DNA of 64,000 nucleotides from positions 4,774,001-4,838,000 of the forward strand of contig NZ_UGQM01000001.1 in assembly GCF_900454025.1 (NCBI RefSeq), in the 5' to 3' direction. A program made the translations under genes and the position numbers. Shown here piece by piece: positions 24,879 to 34,305 of this stretch (position 1 is its first letter; the number at the start of each line of letters is the position of its first letter). The notes under the pieces were generated by a model, which had not been told where the DNA came from, did no database searches, and saw only the letters and a program-made list of their open reading frames with translations. The stretch comes from Mycolicibacterium gilvum. Lineage in GTDB: Bacteria; Actinomycetota; Actinomycetes; Mycobacteriales; Mycobacteriaceae.

Positions 24879-25651
24879 TGAGCACCCTGGTCCGCTATGA
24901 CCGTGACGGCGCAGTCGCGCGGTTGACCCTGGACTCGCCGCACAACCGCAACGCGCTGTCGACCGCGCTGGTGGCACAACTGCACGACGGACTGACCCGG
25001 GCCTCGACAGAGACCGGTGTGCGGGCCGTGGTGCTCACCCATGCCGGCGGAACATTCTGCGCGGGAGCCGATCTGAGCGAGAGTCCGGTCTCCGGCGGCG
25101 ATCCGGCGGAGGCGGCTCTCGGCCGGGCCCGCGAGATGACGACCCTGCTGCGGCGGATCCTGGAGGTCCCTCTGCCGGTGATCGCCGCGATCGACGGCCA
25201 TGTCCGCGCCGGCGGACTCGGCCTCGTCGGCGCGTGCGACATCGTCGTCGCCGGCCGAGCGAGCACGTTCGCGTTGACCGAGGCGCGCATCGGCGTAGCG
25301 CCGTCGATCATCTCGTTGACGGTGCTTCCGAAGATGTCCCCGCGCGCGGCGGGCAGGTACTTCGTCACGGGCGAGAAGTTCGGCGCCGAGGAGGCCGCGG
25401 CCGCCGGATTGGTCACCCTGGCGGCGGACGACGTCGCCGCGGCGGTCTCGGAACTGACGTCGGCGATCGCGAAGGGTTCCCCGCAGGGGCTGGCCGCGTC
25501 CAAGGCGCTCACCACCGCTGCGGTGATCGACGACTTCGATCGTCGCGCAGAGAAATTGACGCGCGAGTCGGCCGAGTTGTTCGTCTCCGACGAGGCGCGC
25601 GAGGGGATGCTGGCGTTCCTACAGAAGCGGGCCCCGAGCTGGGCGGGCTGA
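24878..25651 (+). CDS. echA7: Enoyl-CoA hydratase/isomerase (EchA7-type)
   Basis: A 257-residue crotonase. The CoA and oxyanion segments are GGTFCAGADLSES (about 57-69) and AIDGHVRAGGLGLVGACDIVVAGR (about 104-127). The later loop TEARIGVAPSIISLTVLPKM replaces one catalytic Glu position with the Ala/Pro pattern seen in methylglutaconyl-type hydratases and hydroxymethylglutaryl lyases partners; that point is uncertain. It is the last gene of the six-gene unit. Together with the carboxylase it completes a leucine- or terpenoid-like degradation sequence (dehydrogenation, carboxylation, hydration). Confidence 0.88.
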   Translation: MSTLVRYDRDGAVARLTLDSPHNRNALSTALVAQLHDGLTRASTETGVRAVVLTHAGGTFCAGADLSESPVSGGDPAEAALGRAREMTTLLRRILEVPLPVIAAIDGHVRAGGLGLVGACDIVVAGRASTFALTEARIGVAPSIISLTVLPKMSPRAAGRYFVTGEKFGAEEAAAAGLVTLAADDVAAAVSELTSAIAKGSPQGLAASKALTTAAVIDDFDRRAEKLTRESAELFVSDEAREGMLAFLQKRAPSWAG

Positions 25652-25741
25652 CAGGCTTACAGTTTGGTCAAGCCTCTTGCATGTCCCGAGGTTCGCCGTA
25701 GGCTCGTGGGCGATGTGCGCAGCGACGAGCAGAGGGTCACG

Positions 25742-26323
25742 ATGAGCACGCCCGCCTCCCGTAGCGGGTCGATGCGCGCTGCCGACACCGACCGCATCCA
25801 GGTGGCCCAGCTTCTGACGGACGCCGCGGCGTCGGGCAAGCTTGGCCTCACCGAGTACGAAAACCGTTTGAACAGGGCATACGCTGCGCAGACCTACGAC
25901 GAGCTGGATCGGCTGTCGGCGGATCTGCCCGGGGCGGTGACCCGTGGCCGCAGCGGCCCGTGCCGTCCGGCGCCGTCGAGCATGCTCCTCGCGATCCTCA
26001 GCGGATACGAGCGGCGCGGACGCTGGAACGTCCCCCGCAAGCTGACGACCTTCGCGCTGTGGGGCGGCGGAGTGGTCGATCTGCGCTACGCCGACTTCAC
26101 CTCGCCCGAGGTCGACATCCGCGCGTACTCGGTCATGGGCGGCCAGACGATCCTGTTGCCGCCCGAGGTCAACGTGGACCTCCACGGCGTCGCCGTGATG
26201 GGCAGCTTCGACCAGAGCGTCGACGGCGAGGGCTCCCCCGGCGCACCACTGGTCCGCATCACGGGGTTCTCCGTGTGGGGCAGCGTCTCGGTCAAGCGCA
26301 AACGGCGCAAGCCCGCGGCCTGA
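25742..26323 (+). CDS. DUF1707 domain protein (Rv0966c-type)
   Basis: The ATG at 25742 follows AGAGGG and gives 193 residues; an in-frame GTG 27 bases earlier is an alternative. MRAADTDRIQVAQLLTDAAA, LGLTEYENRLNRAYAAQTYD, ELDRLSADLPG is the DUF1707 (SHOCT-like) signature at residues 10-65, a domain found in many actinobacterial membrane or cell-wall stress proteins. The C-terminal half (about 95-185) contains beta-repeat segments (VVDLRYADFTSPEVDIRAYSVMGGQ, ITGFSVWGSVSV) resembling DUF2154/LiaF-type folds. There is no obvious membrane helix. Function unknown. Confidence 0.8.
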   Translation: MSTPASRSGSMRAADTDRIQVAQLLTDAAASGKLGLTEYENRLNRAYAAQTYDELDRLSADLPGAVTRGRSGPCRPAPSSMLLAILSGYERRGRWNVPRKLTTFALWGGGVVDLRYADFTSPEVDIRAYSVMGGQTILLPPEVNVDLHGVAVMGSFDQSVDGEGSPGAPLVRITGFSVWGSVSVKRKRRKPAA

Positions 26324-26346
26324 TCGGCGTCCCGTTCGCCGCGGCG

Positions 26347-28323
26347 CTAGCGTCGCCGCTTCGCGCTCAGGTAGTCGCCGACGACGGCCGCGCCCAGACC
26401 GTCGAGGTCGGGGACCACCACGCGCCCACCGACGCGGCGGGCGACCTGGTCGATGAACCGGGCCAATCCCGGATCGCTGCCGAGCCGGAAGATCGTCACC
26501 TGTGCCCCGAGCCGGGCCACCTCGTCGAATCCCCGCACGGTGTGCGCGATGGTGCGCGGGTGGGGCGGGTAGTCAAAGAAAACGGCAGAACTTCCGTCAC
26601 CGTCGAAGTCCTCGAGGTGCGCGGTCGGTTCACCGTCGGTGACCACCAGGATCACCGGTTGCGCGTTCGGATGCCTGCGCAGGTGCCGGGTGGCCAGCGC
26701 CAGTGCGTGGTGCAGGTTGGTGCCCTGCTCGTAGACCCCTTCCAACCCGGTCAGCTCCGCGGCGGTCACGGTGCGGGCGTACCGGCCGAACGCGACGATC
26801 TGCAGCGCATCTGACCGGAAGCGGGTGCTGACCAGATGATTGAGAGCCAGCGCGGTGCGCTTCATCGGCAACCACCGGTTCTCCATCACCATCGAGAACG
26901 AGGTGTCCACCAGCAACGCGACGGCGGCCTGGGTCCGGGTCTCGGTTTCGGAAATCTCCACGTCGTCGACCGTGATCCGAAGCGGAGTACCGGGCCCGTC
27001 TGTCGCGATGCCCGCCTGGCGCAGGACGGCGTTGGTGAGCGTCCGTGTCACGTTCCACGGCTCGGTGTCACCGAACTGCCACGGGCGGGTCGCTCCGGTG
27101 AGTTCACCCGCGGCACCCGCCCGGCGGGTGTCCCGCTCGCCGTGACGGCCCGAAAGCTGTTGTGCCACATCGCGCAGGGCGGCCTGACCGAGCTGACGCA
27201 TGGCCTTCGGAGACAGCCGCCACTGCCCATCTGAGCCGCGGTCGAGGAAGCCCTGGTTCATCAGGGCGCGCTCGAGCTCCGACAGCGTGCGCGCGTCGAC
27301 CGCGGCCTCGTCACCGAGTTGGCGCGCCAGCATGTCGAGGTCCACGTCGTCCATCGACGCCCCCGAGTAGCTCTGCGACAACTGCTCGGCGAGCTGCTCG
27401 AGCTCGGCGATGTCGGCCAGTGCCTGTGCACCCTCACCCATCCCCAGCGGGTCGTCGCCGGAGAACCGCTGCGAACCCGACCAGTCCTCGCCGGGGCGGG
27501 CGGCCTGCAGGTGCGAGTCGAGACGATTCAGCGCGTTCATCAGCGACGGCGACCCGAAAGCCTGCTGCGCCAACGAATCCAGCTCTGCCCGCTGCTGCTC
27601 GGTGAGGCTGTTGCGGAACCGTTGCGCCGCGGCGGCGCGCTGGGCGAGCGAGTCGAGCAGCTCGTCGATGTTGCGCGGGTTCTCCGGGAAGTACTGGCCG
27701 TGCTTGGCCATGAAATCCTGGAAGTCCTGTTGCGAGTCCTCGCCCTTCTCGTGCTTGTCGAGCAGCTCGTTGAGGTCGTCGAGCATCTCGTTGACGCGTT
27801 GGCGGTCCTCGTCGGTGGCGTTCTCCAACGCCTCCTTCATGCCGGCGAACCGTTGATCGAGCATCTCCCGACCGAGCAGATCCTTGATCTGGTCGTATTT
27901 CTCGCGGGCCTCCGGGGAGCGCCAGTCGTATTCGGAGAGCTCCTGCACGGCCTTGGCCGGCGACGGCGACAGGGACTGCAGTTGCAGCTCCCCGAAGCGG
28001 GCGTCGTCGTCGAGGGCACGCGCCAGTTCCTTGCGTTCGGCCAGCACCGCCTCGTCGAGCAGTTTCTTGATGTCGGCCAGGGTTCCGTCGAGGTTGTTGC
28101 GCTGCAACAGTTCCCGTCGGCGCCGGTTCGCCTCGGCGGCGAGTTTGTCGGCTCCCGGCATGTTCTTGGTGCCACGACGCAGCAGCTCCGACAGCGCGCG
28201 CCGAGGCGACGTGCCCTCCATGACGTCCTGCCCGATCGCCTCCAGGGCGTCGCGCAGGTCGACGGGAGGTGCCAACGGGTCGGGCCCCCCGGTGTACCGC
28301 GAGTACCGCGATGTCCTACTCAT
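26347..28323 (-). CDS. Von Willebrand factor A domain protein (Rv0959-type)
   Basis: A 658-residue protein. The first 440 residues are largely helical and charged (KMEAL-type heptads from about 60 to 400). The VWA domain begins near 465 with the metal-site motif DTSFS (Asp473, Ser475, Ser477), followed by the second-site GTNLHHAL and VTDGEPTAHLEDFDGDG. It begins two bases before the stop of the AAA ATPase gene upstream (28326). MoxR/magnesium-chelatase-like ATPases with VWA partners act as chaperone-insertase pairs; the client here is unknown. The pair is conserved in M. tuberculosis as Rv0958-Rv0959. Confidence 0.88.
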   Translation of the reverse strand: MSRTSRYSRYTGGPDPLAPPVDLRDALEAIGQDVMEGTSPRRALSELLRRGTKNMPGADKLAAEANRRRRELLQRNNLDGTLADIKKLLDEAVLAERKELARALDDDARFGELQLQSLSPSPAKAVQELSEYDWRSPEAREKYDQIKDLLGREMLDQRFAGMKEALENATDEDRQRVNEMLDDLNELLDKHEKGEDSQQDFQDFMAKHGQYFPENPRNIDELLDSLAQRAAAAQRFRNSLTEQQRAELDSLAQQAFGSPSLMNALNRLDSHLQAARPGEDWSGSQRFSGDDPLGMGEGAQALADIAELEQLAEQLSQSYSGASMDDVDLDMLARQLGDEAAVDARTLSELERALMNQGFLDRGSDGQWRLSPKAMRQLGQAALRDVAQQLSGRHGERDTRRAGAAGELTGATRPWQFGDTEPWNVTRTLTNAVLRQAGIATDGPGTPLRITVDDVEISETETRTQAAVALLVDTSFSMVMENRWLPMKRTALALNHLVSTRFRSDALQIVAFGRYARTVTAAELTGLEGVYEQGTNLHHALALATRHLRRHPNAQPVILVVTDGEPTAHLEDFDGDGSSAVFFDYPPHPRTIAHTVRGFDEVARLGAQVTIFRLGSDPGLARFIDQVARRVGGRVVVPDLDGLGAAVVGDYLSAKRRR

Positions 28324-28325
28324 GG

Positions 28326-29717
28326 TCAGCCGTAGACCGTCTCGCCCTGGTCGGACACCTTGTCGATCCGCTTGGCCAGATAGAGCGCTTCGAGTGCCAG
28401 CTCGATCGCCGCGGCCCGCTGCCCGTCGGTCTGGGCGCCGAGGCGCTGCTGGATCTCGGCGACGGCCGACACCTCGGGCAGCGCGGCCAACACGTCGCGG
28501 GCCGAGACCCGGTCGCCGGTGGTGACAGGCGATCCGCCTTCGACGGCGGTGACGATCGGGCCGACGTCGATCCCGCCGAGCAGCCGCTGCGCCGTCTCGG
28601 CCGTGGCGCGGCGCAGCAGATGCTCCAGGATCGCCTGCTCGCGACCTTCCTCACCGGACTCGAACTCCAGCTTGCCCCGCAGCACGTCGATGATCGACGC
28701 CAGGTCGACCACGCGGGCCACCGGCTCCTGCTCGTTGAGGACCGCCGCGCGGTGCCGGGCCGAGGCGGCGACGGTCTCGGCGGCCGCGATCGCGAAGCGG
28801 GCGGAGACGCCGGACCGCTGGTCGACCGAACTCGATTCGCGCAGCGCGCGGGCGAACCGGGCCAGAATCTGCAGCAGATAGTCCGGCACCTCGGCCGCCA
28901 TGTGCGCCTCCTGCACGATGACGCCGACCTCGGCGTCGAGCTCCAGCGGGTAGTGCGTGCGGATCTCGGCGCCGAACCGGTCCTTGAGCGGGGTGATGAT
29001 GCGCCCCCGGTTCGTGTAGTCCTCGGGATTGGCGCTGGCGACGACGAGCACGTCGAGCGGCAGCCGCAACGTGTAGCCGCGTACCTGGATGTCGCGTTCC
29101 TCCATCACGTTGAGCATCGCCACCTGGATGCGTTCGGCCAGGTCCGGCAGCTCGTTGACCGCGACGATGCCGCGGTGTGCGCGCGGGATGAGCCCGTAGG
29201 CGATGGTCTCGGGGTCACCGAGGCTGCGGCCCTCGGCCACCTTGATCGGGTCGATGTCGCCGACGAGGTCGGCCACACTCGTGTCGGGGGTGGCCAGCTT
29301 CTCGGTGTAGCGCTCGCTGCGGTGCCGCCACGCGATCGGGAGGTCGTCACCGGAGTCCGCGGCCCGGCGGATCGATTCCGGCGTGATCGGGCTGTACGGG
29401 TGTTCTCCGAGCTCGGCGCCCGCGATCACCGGCGTCCATTCGTCGAGCATCCCGGTCAGCCCGCGCAGCAGGCGGGTCTTGCCCTGCCCGCGCTCGCCGA
29501 GCAGCACGATGTCGTGCCCGGCGATCAGGGCCCTCTCCAGCTGCGGCAGGACGGTGTCCTCGAAGCCCAGGATGCCGGGCCACACCTCGTCGACGGGAGC
29601 GCCCGACGCGAGCGCCGCCAGCAGATTCTCCCGGATCTCGGCCTTGACGGTGCGTTCGCGGTGTCCGGACGCGCGCAGTTCGCCGACGGTGCGGGGGAGG
29701 TCGTTAGGTGAAGTCAC
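28326..29717 (-). CDS. Magnesium-chelatase/MoxR-like AAA ATPase (Rv0958-type)
   Basis: A 463-residue AAA ATPase. Walker A is GERGQGKT (74-81) and the Walker B with sensor region is GIVAVNELPDLAERIQVAML, followed by VMEERDIQVRGYTLRLPLDVLVVASANPEDYTNRGRIITPLKDRFG, which is the magnesium-chelatase ChlI-like pattern. It forms a pair with the VWA protein encoded two bases downstream, in the style of ChlI-ChlD or MoxR-VWA. No cobalt or magnesium chelatase partner (CobN/ChlH) is near, so metal insertion is not implied. Confidence 0.92.
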   Translation of the reverse strand: MTSPNDLPRTVGELRASGHRERTVKAEIRENLLAALASGAPVDEVWPGILGFEDTVLPQLERALIAGHDIVLLGERGQGKTRLLRGLTGMLDEWTPVIAGAELGEHPYSPITPESIRRAADSGDDLPIAWRHRSERYTEKLATPDTSVADLVGDIDPIKVAEGRSLGDPETIAYGLIPRAHRGIVAVNELPDLAERIQVAMLNVMEERDIQVRGYTLRLPLDVLVVASANPEDYTNRGRIITPLKDRFGAEIRTHYPLELDAEVGVIVQEAHMAAEVPDYLLQILARFARALRESSSVDQRSGVSARFAIAAAETVAASARHRAAVLNEQEPVARVVDLASIIDVLRGKLEFESGEEGREQAILEHLLRRATAETAQRLLGGIDVGPIVTAVEGGSPVTTGDRVSARDVLAALPEVSAVAEIQQRLGAQTDGQRAAAIELALEALYLAKRIDKVSDQGETVYG

Positions 29718-29852
29718 CTCTCCACGCTACGACTGTCACCGGCATCGGGCAGCCGCTCCCTGCTCACAGCGTAATAAATCCGTCCTCAGGACACCGCCGG
29801 GCCGCGGGTGGGCAGCGGCCCGACCAGCTCCTCGCCGGTCTGCCGTGACCGG

Positions 29853-30524
29853 TCAGCGGGTCCCCGGCGGCAGCATCTGGAAGCCGTCGAGGATCGCGGC
29901 CTTGTCGCGCTGGTAGACCGGATCGTCCTCATCCGCGCTCTGCACCGTGACCGCGACGCCGAAGGTCCTGCCCTCGGTGTACATCACCGCGCTGAGCAGA
30001 TCCGCACGACGTGGACTCGAGGTGCCCAGCAGCGGCGCCATGTAGTGACCGCGCACGGCGGGGAGTCCGCACAACGTCGTATCTTCCAGCGTCAACTCCT
30101 TGACGCCCAGATCCGAGACCTGTTTGCGTTGCTCGTCGAAGAAATCCCGTGCCGAGATCTCGCCGCGGTGCGATTCCAGGGTGACCACCGCCGTCGGCGC
30201 CACGCCGCGCACCGCCAGATCGTCGGCGCGCATCACGAAGCGGATCATCTGGGAGTCCAGCACCGTGATCCGGTTCCAGCCCTCGGGCTGCGGGATCCGC
30301 AGCACCGGATCGGTCTGCGCCGACACACCGCGTGGGGTGGGCACGTCGACGAGTTCGCCCTCGACCCAGGTGCATTCGTCGACCGACGCCGCCGTGCCGA
30401 ACACCTGCCCGGGCCGCGCCGCCACACCGCGCGCATCCTGCACCACGTGCGTGCAGGACGGCACCAGCGCCATGGTCACGGCCGCCACCGCCGCAACGGC
30501 ACCTCGGGACCACCTCGTCATCAC
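29853..30524 (-). CDS. Putative lipoprotein, LpqN/LpqT-like
   Basis: A 223-residue protein. The N-terminus MMTRWSRGAVAAVAAVTMAL followed by VPSC is a lipoprotein signal with Cys24 as the probable lipidated residue. The mature part contains PQPEGWNRITV, RFVMRADDLA, AVVTLESHRGEISARDFFDEQRKQV and ends AILDGFQMLPPGTR, a pattern resembling the mycobacterial LpqN/LpqT family of secreted lipoproteins. The resemblance is by eye and modest. It lies 9 bases downstream of purH and probably is co-transcribed with it. Function unknown. Confidence 0.7.
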   Translation of the reverse strand: MMTRWSRGAVAAVAAVTMALVPSCTHVVQDARGVAARPGQVFGTAASVDECTWVEGELVDVPTPRGVSAQTDPVLRIPQPEGWNRITVLDSQMIRFVMRADDLAVRGVAPTAVVTLESHRGEISARDFFDEQRKQVSDLGVKELTLEDTTLCGLPAVRGHYMAPLLGTSSPRRADLLSAVMYTEGRTFGVAVTVQSADEDDPVYQRDKAAILDGFQMLPPGTR

Positions 30525-30533
30525 GGCAACCCT

Positions 30534-32129
30534 CTAGTGTGCGAAATGTCGTGCGCCGGTGAGATACAACGTGATCCCCGCCGCTTCGGCGGCCGCCGTC
30601 ACCTCGTCGTCGCGGACAGACCCACCGGGGTGCACGACGGCCTTGACGCCGGCATCGATGAGCGTCTGCAGACCGTCCGGGAACGGGAAGAACGCGTCGG
30701 AGGCGCCGACCGCGTCCCGGGTCCGCTCCCCGGCGCGTTCCACGGCCAGTCGCGCCGCGTCGACCCGGTTGACCTGTCCCATACCGACGCCGACCGTCGC
30801 GCCGTCCTTGGCGAGCACGATCGCGTTGGACTTGACCGCGCGGCAGGTTCGCCAGGCGAACACCAGGTCAGCGAGGGTATCCGGATCGGCGGGAGCGCCG
30901 GTCGCCAGTGTCCAGTTGTTGGGGTCGTCGCCTGACGCGTCGAGCGCGTCGCGCTGCTGGAGCAACAACCCGCCGCTGATCTGCCGGAACTCGGTACCCC
31001 CGGGCTGCGGCTCTGAAGCGACGAGCACCCGAATGTTCTTCTTGCCCTTCAGCACATCGACGGCACCGGGTTCGTAGGCGGGCGCGATGATCACCTCGGT
31101 GAAGATGCCCGCCACGGTCTCGGCCATCTCGACGGTGACCTCGGTGTTGGCCGCGATCACACCGCCGAACGCCGAGAGCGGATCACACTCGTGGGCCTTG
31201 CGATGAGCGTCGGCGACCGAGACCGACGAGATCGCGATGCCACACGGGTTGGCGTGCTTGATGATCGCGACGCAGATGGCCTCCTGGTCGAACGCGGCGC
31301 GCCACGCGGCGTCGGCGTCGGTGTAGTTGTTGTAGGACATCTCCTTGCCGTGCAGCTGCTCGGCCTGCGCAAGGCCCGGCCATCCACCCTCGTCGCCGTA
31401 GAGCGCCGCCTTCTGGTGGGGGTTCTCGCCGTAGCGCAGCACCGCCGAACGGCGGAAGGTCGAGCCCAGCCACGGCGGCAGCTGCGCGACATCATCCGCG
31501 GCGCCTTCAGGGGCGTCGTCTTCAGGGGCCAGCACCGACCCCATCCACGAGGCGACCGCGACGTCGTACTCGGCGGTGTGCCGGAAAGCCAACGCCGCCA
31601 ATTTCTTCCGCTCCGTGTAGGTGAATCCACCCGCCCGGACCGCGGCGAGGACCCCGTCGTAGCCCAGTGGATCGACGACGACGGCGACGCTGGGGTGGTT
31701 CTTGGCCGCGGCACGGACCATCGACGGGCCACCGATGTCGATCTGCTCCACGCACTCGTCGACACCTGCGCCGGAATTCACCGTCTGGGTGAACGGATAG
31801 AGGTTGACCACGACGAGCTCGAACGCCGCGACACCGAGCTGTTCGAGTGCGGTGACGTGCTCAGCCTTGCGCTGATCGGCGAGCAGGCCCGCGTGCACGT
31901 GCGGGTGCAACGTCTTCACCCGGCCGTCGAGGACCTCGGGGAATCCGGTGACGTCCTCGACCGGGGTGACGGGAATGCCCGCTGAAGCAATGGTTTTCGC
32001 CGTAGAGCCGGTGGAGACGATGTCGACGCCTGCGGCGTGCAGGCCCTGGGCCAGCGCCTCCAGACCCGACTTGTCGTAGACGCTGATCAGGGCACGCCGG
32101 ATCGGCCGCCGAAAGTCGTTGTCGCTCAT
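30534..32129 (-). CDS. purH: Bifunctional AICAR transformylase/IMP cyclohydrolase
   Basis: The ATG at 32129 overlaps the purN stop (ATGA) and gives 531 residues. The IMP cyclohydrolase domain ([42 protein letters not shown]) covers about 1-200. The transformylase domain has [38 protein letters not shown] (Lys-His catalytic pair) and ends [29 protein letters not shown] and LTGARHFAH. It catalyses the last two steps of IMP synthesis. It is coupled to purN. Confidence 0.97.
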   Translation of the reverse strand: MSDNDFRRPIRRALISVYDKSGLEALAQGLHAAGVDIVSTGSTAKTIASAGIPVTPVEDVTGFPEVLDGRVKTLHPHVHAGLLADQRKAEHVTALEQLGVAAFELVVVNLYPFTQTVNSGAGVDECVEQIDIGGPSMVRAAAKNHPSVAVVVDPLGYDGVLAAVRAGGFTYTERKKLAALAFRHTAEYDVAVASWMGSVLAPEDDAPEGAADDVAQLPPWLGSTFRRSAVLRYGENPHQKAALYGDEGGWPGLAQAEQLHGKEMSYNNYTDADAAWRAAFDQEAICVAIIKHANPCGIAISSVSVADAHRKAHECDPLSAFGGVIAANTEVTVEMAETVAGIFTEVIIAPAYEPGAVDVLKGKKNIRVLVASEPQPGGTEFRQISGGLLLQQRDALDASGDDPNNWTLATGAPADPDTLADLVFAWRTCRAVKSNAIVLAKDGATVGVGMGQVNRVDAARLAVERAGERTRDAVGASDAFFPFPDGLQTLIDAGVKAVVHPGGSVRDDEVTAAAEAAGITLYLTGARHFAH

Positions 32130-32782
32130 CCCAGTGTTGCCTTTCGTCCTGTCCACGTCACGCCTCGGGAGGCCACCGCGGCCACCACGTCAACGAGAAG
32201 TCGTCGTTCGATCACCTTGATGCGCTCGTGCAGCGCCGATTCGTCGTCGTCGTCGTACACAGCGACGGCCTGCTGGGCGACGATGGGGCCGGTGTCGGTG
32301 CCTGCGTCCACCAGATGCACGGTGCACCCGGTCACGCGAACGCCGTAGGCCAGCGCGTCGCGTACCGCGTGGGCTCCGGGGAACGCCGGGAGCAGTGCCG
32401 GGTGGGAATTGAGCACGCGGCCCGGAAACCGCGAAAGGAAGCCGGCGCCAAGAATTTTCATGAACCCGGCCGCCACCACGATGTCGGGGGCGTGCGCCGC
32501 GGTCGCCTCGGTGATCGCAGCGTCCCACGCGGTGCGGTCGGGGTGGTCGGTCAGCGCGACGGTGAATGTCGGCACGTCGGCCTTCGCGGCGATGTCCAGC
32601 GCGGCGCACGGACGGTCCGTCCCCACCGCGACCACCCGCGCGGGGAAGTCGCCGACCGCGGAGCTCAGCAGCGACGCCAGCAGCGACCCGGCGCCGGACG
32701 CCAGCACCACGACACGCGCCGGCGCACTCGGCGGAACACGGAGGTGGAACTGCTGCTCACCTCCGCCGGCCTCGGACTGCAC
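32126..32782 (-). CDS. purN: Phosphoribosylglycinamide formyltransferase
   Basis: A 218-residue PurN with a GTG start at 32782. [16 protein letters not shown] is the N-terminal loop, where Ser-Gly-Ala-Gly-Ser replaces the usual SGxGSN. The formyl-transfer site reads [40 protein letters not shown], with the Asn-His pair, and the final Asp lies in [13 protein letters not shown]. It transfers a formyl group from 10-formyl-THF in purine synthesis. It begins 9 bases after the perM stop and overlaps purH by four bases. Confidence 0.95.
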   Translation of the reverse strand: MQSEAGGGEQQFHLRVPPSAPARVVVLASGAGSLLASLLSSAVGDFPARVVAVGTDRPCAALDIAAKADVPTFTVALTDHPDRTAWDAAITEATAAHAPDIVVAAGFMKILGAGFLSRFPGRVLNSHPALLPAFPGAHAVRDALAYGVRVTGCTVHLVDAGTDTGPIVAQQAVAVYDDDDESALHERIKVIERRLLVDVVAAVASRGVTWTGRKATLG

Positions 32783-32791
32783 GCTGAAAGC

Positions 32792-34228
32792 CTAGTGGTC
32801 GCGCGGCGGGCCGCCGTTGCGACCCATGTCGTCGTCGACGACGAAGTGTTCCTCCGGATCGAGATCGTCCACCGGCGGGGTGTCGGCGACGGCGTCGTGC
32901 GGGACGGGTTCGGGGTCCCGGTCCGTCGGAGGCGGCTCGGCGGCGAACTCCTCGGTGGGAGGTTCGGGGGTCTCGTCCCCGGAAGCGGTGTCCTCGAGTT
33001 CGGCCTGATCGTCGGGATCGGCCTGATCGTCGGGTTCGGCCGCATCGGGATCGGCCGCATCGGGATCGGCGTCCCTCACCGGTTCGGGCTTGGGCTTGCG
33101 CACGCGCGGGGTGACTCCGCCGGACATCACGACCGTCAAGCCGCCGATCCCGGCGAACCACAGGAACACCGCCGGTGCGAAGGTCGACTGGTCGACCCCG
33201 ACCTGGCCGAAGTTGCCGAGCGCTCCCCCACCGGCGAATCCCAGCAGCGCCATCGTCGCCGCCGCCACCGCCGCGGCGACGACCACCTTGGCCAGCGCCG
33301 TCACCAGGGGCAGCGGCCGTCGCGCGCACTGCTGACCGAGCGCGACCGCGGACACCGCCGCGATGATCATCAGCGCCACCCACACCGGCCCCAGCGGCGG
33401 CGTCGGCACCGCGGCGAGCACGGGCAGTGCCGGGATGTCTCCGCCGAACACGGTGAACGAGCTGAACGTGGCGAGTCCGATGTGCGCGCTCGAGCCGACC
33501 GCCACCGCCGCCGCGCCGATCACGATGTTGGGCAGGTAGAGCACCGAGAGGACGGTGAGGCTGAACTGCCCGAACATCGACTCGGTGATGGAGTACAGGT
33601 CGTGCATCGTCGACCAGTGCACGATCAGCGAGCCGGCGACCGCGGCACCCGACAGTCCCATCAGCGCGATCACGCCGGCGGCGGCGCCGCGTAGCGCGTC
33701 GGGAATCCACGCCGGAAGCCGCGACAAGGCCAGCAGGCGCGGACCCAGTCGCGATCCGACACCGAGGACCGCGCCGATCAGGTGCACCACGAACACCCCG
33801 CCGAACGCGCGCGTGGCGTCCGGGGTCTGCAGCTCCGTCAGCACCGACGCGGCGTCGTGGATGACGGCCAGACAGATCGCGGTGAACAGGATCGGCCCGC
33901 CCAGCGCAGACGCGACGACCCACCGGGTCACGAACCAGGACGTGCTGGTGGTGGCCGCCGCGGTGGTCCGGGCGGTGCCGTAGATCATCAGCAGCACCGG
34001 CAGCAGGGGCATGACACCGAGAGCGGTGCCGGCGATCGACACCGGAACCTGGTGCACCCCCAGCCAGATGCTGGCGATGGCGCCGAGCGCACCTGTCATG
34101 TCGCTGTTGGCGATCAACAGCTGCAGCAGGACGATCGCTGCGATGATCACCAGCGCGACGATCGACGGCCCGAACGCCACTCGCAGCAGGTCACGCGCCT
34201 GGCGTGTACCGACCGGTCGGGTGCTCAC
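32792..34228 (-). CDS. perM: PerM-like cell-division membrane protein (DUF6350)
   Basis: The GTG at 34228 (VSTRPVGTRQARDLLRVAFG) matches the N-terminus I recall for Rv0955 and gives 478 residues. At least eight membrane helices lie between residues 20 and 370, then a highly acidic, Pro-rich cytoplasmic tail (many DPD/PDD and EPP units) follows. PerM in M. tuberculosis supports cell division under interferon or low-magnesium stress and is reported to stabilise FtsB. It heads the perM-purN-purH-lipoprotein unit, a fixed order in mycobacteria. The tail is probably disordered and could bind divisome partners. Confidence 0.87.
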   Translation of the reverse strand: MSTRPVGTRQARDLLRVAFGPSIVALVIIAAIVLLQLLIANSDMTGALGAIASIWLGVHQVPVSIAGTALGVMPLLPVLLMIYGTARTTAAATTSTSWFVTRWVVASALGGPILFTAICLAVIHDAASVLTELQTPDATRAFGGVFVVHLIGAVLGVGSRLGPRLLALSRLPAWIPDALRGAAAGVIALMGLSGAAVAGSLIVHWSTMHDLYSITESMFGQFSLTVLSVLYLPNIVIGAAAVAVGSSAHIGLATFSSFTVFGGDIPALPVLAAVPTPPLGPVWVALMIIAAVSAVALGQQCARRPLPLVTALAKVVVAAAVAAATMALLGFAGGGALGNFGQVGVDQSTFAPAVFLWFAGIGGLTVVMSGGVTPRVRKPKPEPVRDADPDAADPDAAEPDDQADPDDQAELEDTASGDETPEPPTEEFAAEPPPTDRDPEPVPHDAVADTPPVDDLDPEEHFVVDDDMGRNGGPPRDH

Positions 34229-34305
34229 GGGTTGGACCGCTCCTCGCAGACGCTCGGGCGCGCGACGTTCGCGCATGCGCGGCTCAGACTACGACGCGGT
34301 CGGCA

